7,755 nt of DNA from Paracoccaceae bacterium (GTDB taxonomy: Bacteria; Pseudomonadota; Alphaproteobacteria; Rhodobacterales; Rhodobacteraceae), in contig SLKB01000389.1 in the NCBI GenBank assembly GCA_007134805.1, positions 1 through 7,755 of the forward strand. The letters run 5' to 3'. A program made the position numbers and the translations under genes. Below, piece after piece: positions 6,799 through 7,755 of the stretch. The stretch's first letter is position 1; each line of letters opens with the position of its first letter. Below the pieces are notes generated by a model, which saw only the letters and a program-made list of their open reading frames with translations, was not told the DNA's origin and made no database searches.

Positions 6799-7707
6799 TG
6801 CGATGCTGGACGCAAGCAGGCCGCACCGTCCCAGCGCCTCACCGAGGTCCGAGGTTACCAGATCAGCCCCAGTCCGCGACATCGCCTCTTCCGCGGTCAT
6901 CGGCCCGGAACCTTTCGCCACAAGCGCCCCACCGACCACCACGGGCAGCCCGGGCCGCGCGCTCGCGCGCGTGGCCTTGACCAGACTTGCGCAAGGCCCA
7001 AGACTGGACAGATTGGCCACCGAGATGAACAGGGCGTCAAAATCTTCCTTCTCGATCTCGGCCGTCAGATGCGGCGGCGAGATCAGAAACTCCACCCGGA
7101 CCGACACGCCGAGCCGGCGCAGCTGATGGGCCATCAGGATCGCGCCCAGAGTATGCTGTTCCTGCTCGGGCATTGCCAGAAGCACCCGGCCGTGGATCGC
7201 GTGGTGCGACTGGTCGGCGACCCAGGCGCGGCCCAGCTCGCGCAAGAGCGCCTGCATCCGCGACATCGCAATGGTGGCCTGCAGAATGTCCAGCTCGCCA
7301 TCATGCCAGGCATTGCCCAGCCGGTTGACGGCGCTCGGCAGATAGACGTCGACGACCGTCTCGGCCGAGATCCGCATGCGCTTCATCTCGGCATAGAGCA
7401 TGTCAAGCAGGCGTGGATCGCCGCTGCGCGCCAGGCTGACCATCATGGAAAGCAGCTGTTCTTCCGGCGCGCCCGCCTCGATCCCGTTGCGCCGGGCAAG
7501 CTTCGAGACCACCTGATAGGCAAATTTCGCAACGATTGCATTTTCGTTGCCCTGCCCTGCGAAATCGTGGTGATAGTTCGTATCCAAAATCCGCCCTCCC
7601 GGCAGATCCGTCGCCTGTTCTGGATCCGAATTCACGTCCAGGCTGAGCGCAGATGCTTTTGGATAAGTCTCACAGATGCGCCCGAACTTGTCAAATAAAA
7701 CTGACAT
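6790..7707 (-). CDS. ppaA: PpaA/AerR, cobalamin-binding antirepressor of PpsR/CrtJ
   Basis: 305 aa from the ATG at 7707. After an unassigned N-terminal stretch (1-40), a helical region (about 55-165) contains NRLGNAWHDGELDILQATIA (128-147), typical of the cap of small B12-binding sensors. A Rossmann-like cobalamin-binding domain (about 172-295) follows, with LLAMPEQEQHTLGA (176-189). There ExHxxG replaces the classic DxHxxG, and H185 is the expected axial cobalt ligand. LPVVVGGALV (254-263) fits the later GG loop. AerR binds cobalamin in a light-dependent way and modulates CrtJ at photosynthesis promoters; ppsR lies 67 nt downstream. No Shine-Dalgarno precedes the ATG at 7707 and the frame stays open to the window edge, so the annotated start could be wrong. 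A second start at codon 41 is well supported by a ribosome binding site and would number the key histidine 145, as in R. capsulatus AerR. Confidence 0.93.
   Translation of the reverse strand: MSVLFDKFGRICETYPKASALSLDVNSDPEQATDLPGGRILDTNYHHDFAGQGNENAIVAKFAYQVVSKLARRNGIEAGAPEEQLLSMMVSLARSGDPRLLDMLYAEMKRMRISAETVVDVYLPSAVNRLGNAWHDGELDILQATIAMSRMQALLRELGRAWVADQSHHAIHGRVLLAMPEQEQHTLGAILMAHQLRRLGVSVRVEFLISPPHLTAEIEKEDFDALFISVANLSSLGPCASLVKATRASARPGLPVVVGGALVAKGSGPMTAEEAMSRTGADLVTSDLGEALGRCGLLASSIAAE
7585..7600 (-). promoter_or_regulatory. Internal ribosome binding site and TTG start for a short PpaA/AerR isoform
   Basis: The minus strand reads GGGAGG (7595-7600), then 7 nt, then an in-frame TTG (7585-7587) at codon 41 of ppaA. 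The first part encodes PGGRIL, so the purine run could partly reflect Gly-Gly codons. Initiation here would give a 265-aa protein starting just before DTNYHHDF and keep the whole B12-binding region. Confidence 0.45.
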
Positions 7708-7724
7708 CGCGCCGGGCCGCGATA

Positions 7725-7747
7725 CGCTTTTCGTGGCGCCAAAAGCG
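7725..7747. repeat. Perfect inverted repeat upstream of ppaA
   Basis: CGCTTTT (7725-7731) and AAAAGCG (7741-7747) form a 7-bp perfect inverted repeat with a 9-nt spacer (CGTGGCGCC), 18 nt upstream of the ppaA ATG. It could be an operator, part of an RNA hairpin in a ppaA leader, or a transcript end from a gene outside the window. It does not fit the PpsR consensus. Confidence 0.4.
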
Positions 7748-7755
7748 CCCGGGCC

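Noticed and set aside
6723..6842. Longer ppsR starting at the ATG at 6842
   Set aside because: It would overlap the 3' end of ppaA, adds 40 residues unlike any PpsR N-terminus, and lacks the AAGGAG site that precedes GTG 6722.

Overview
The window looks like chromosomal DNA of a phototrophic, high-GC alphaproteobacterium of the Rhodobacter/Rhodobacteraceae type. The evidence is a block of bacteriochlorophyll genes and photosynthesis regulators (ppaA/aerR, ppsR/crtJ, bchE, bchJ), strong GC bias at third codon positions, and a PpsR-type operator in front of bchE. All seven recognisable genes lie on the minus strand, so transcription runs from high to low coordinates. I saw no tRNA, rRNA, CRISPR array, IS element or phage gene.

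Right-hand part (7707 down to 2928): the end of a photosynthesis gene cluster. ppaA (a cobalamin-binding PpsR/CrtJ antirepressor) is followed 67 nt later by ppsR (a PAS-PAS-HTH redox-responsive repressor). After 94 nt of regulatory DNA comes bchE (the anaerobic, radical-SAM, B12-dependent Mg-protoporphyrin monomethyl ester cyclase), then bchJ only 5 nt downstream. The ppsR-bchE spacer holds a perfect TGTCA-N8-TGACA palindrome plus a degenerate second copy 7 bp away, as expected if PpsR represses bchEJ. PpaA and BchE both depend on cobalamin, so B12 status could act on this block through both the regulator and the enzyme.

Left-hand part (2836 down to 54): housekeeping genes. murD (peptidoglycan precursor ligase) overlaps by 8 bp with a rarD-type EamA/DMT permease gene. 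A small membrane-anchored protein with a gamma-glutamylcyclotransferase-like fold follows. The 91-nt bchJ-murD spacer is the junction between the photosynthesis cluster and cell-envelope genes; from memory of related genomes, bchG/bchP would be more usual after bchJ.

The points most worth checking are: (i) an in-frame TTG with an ideal Shine-Dalgarno at ppaA codon 41, matching the long/short AerR isoforms known in R. capsulatus; (ii) a PpsR with a single cysteine, which cannot form the intramolecular disulfide proposed for Rhodobacter PpsR/CrtJ; (iii) the paired operator before bchE; (iv) the photosynthesis/murD junction. Apart from these I see no clearly undescribed system here; the window is mainly a variant of a known regulatory and biosynthetic module.
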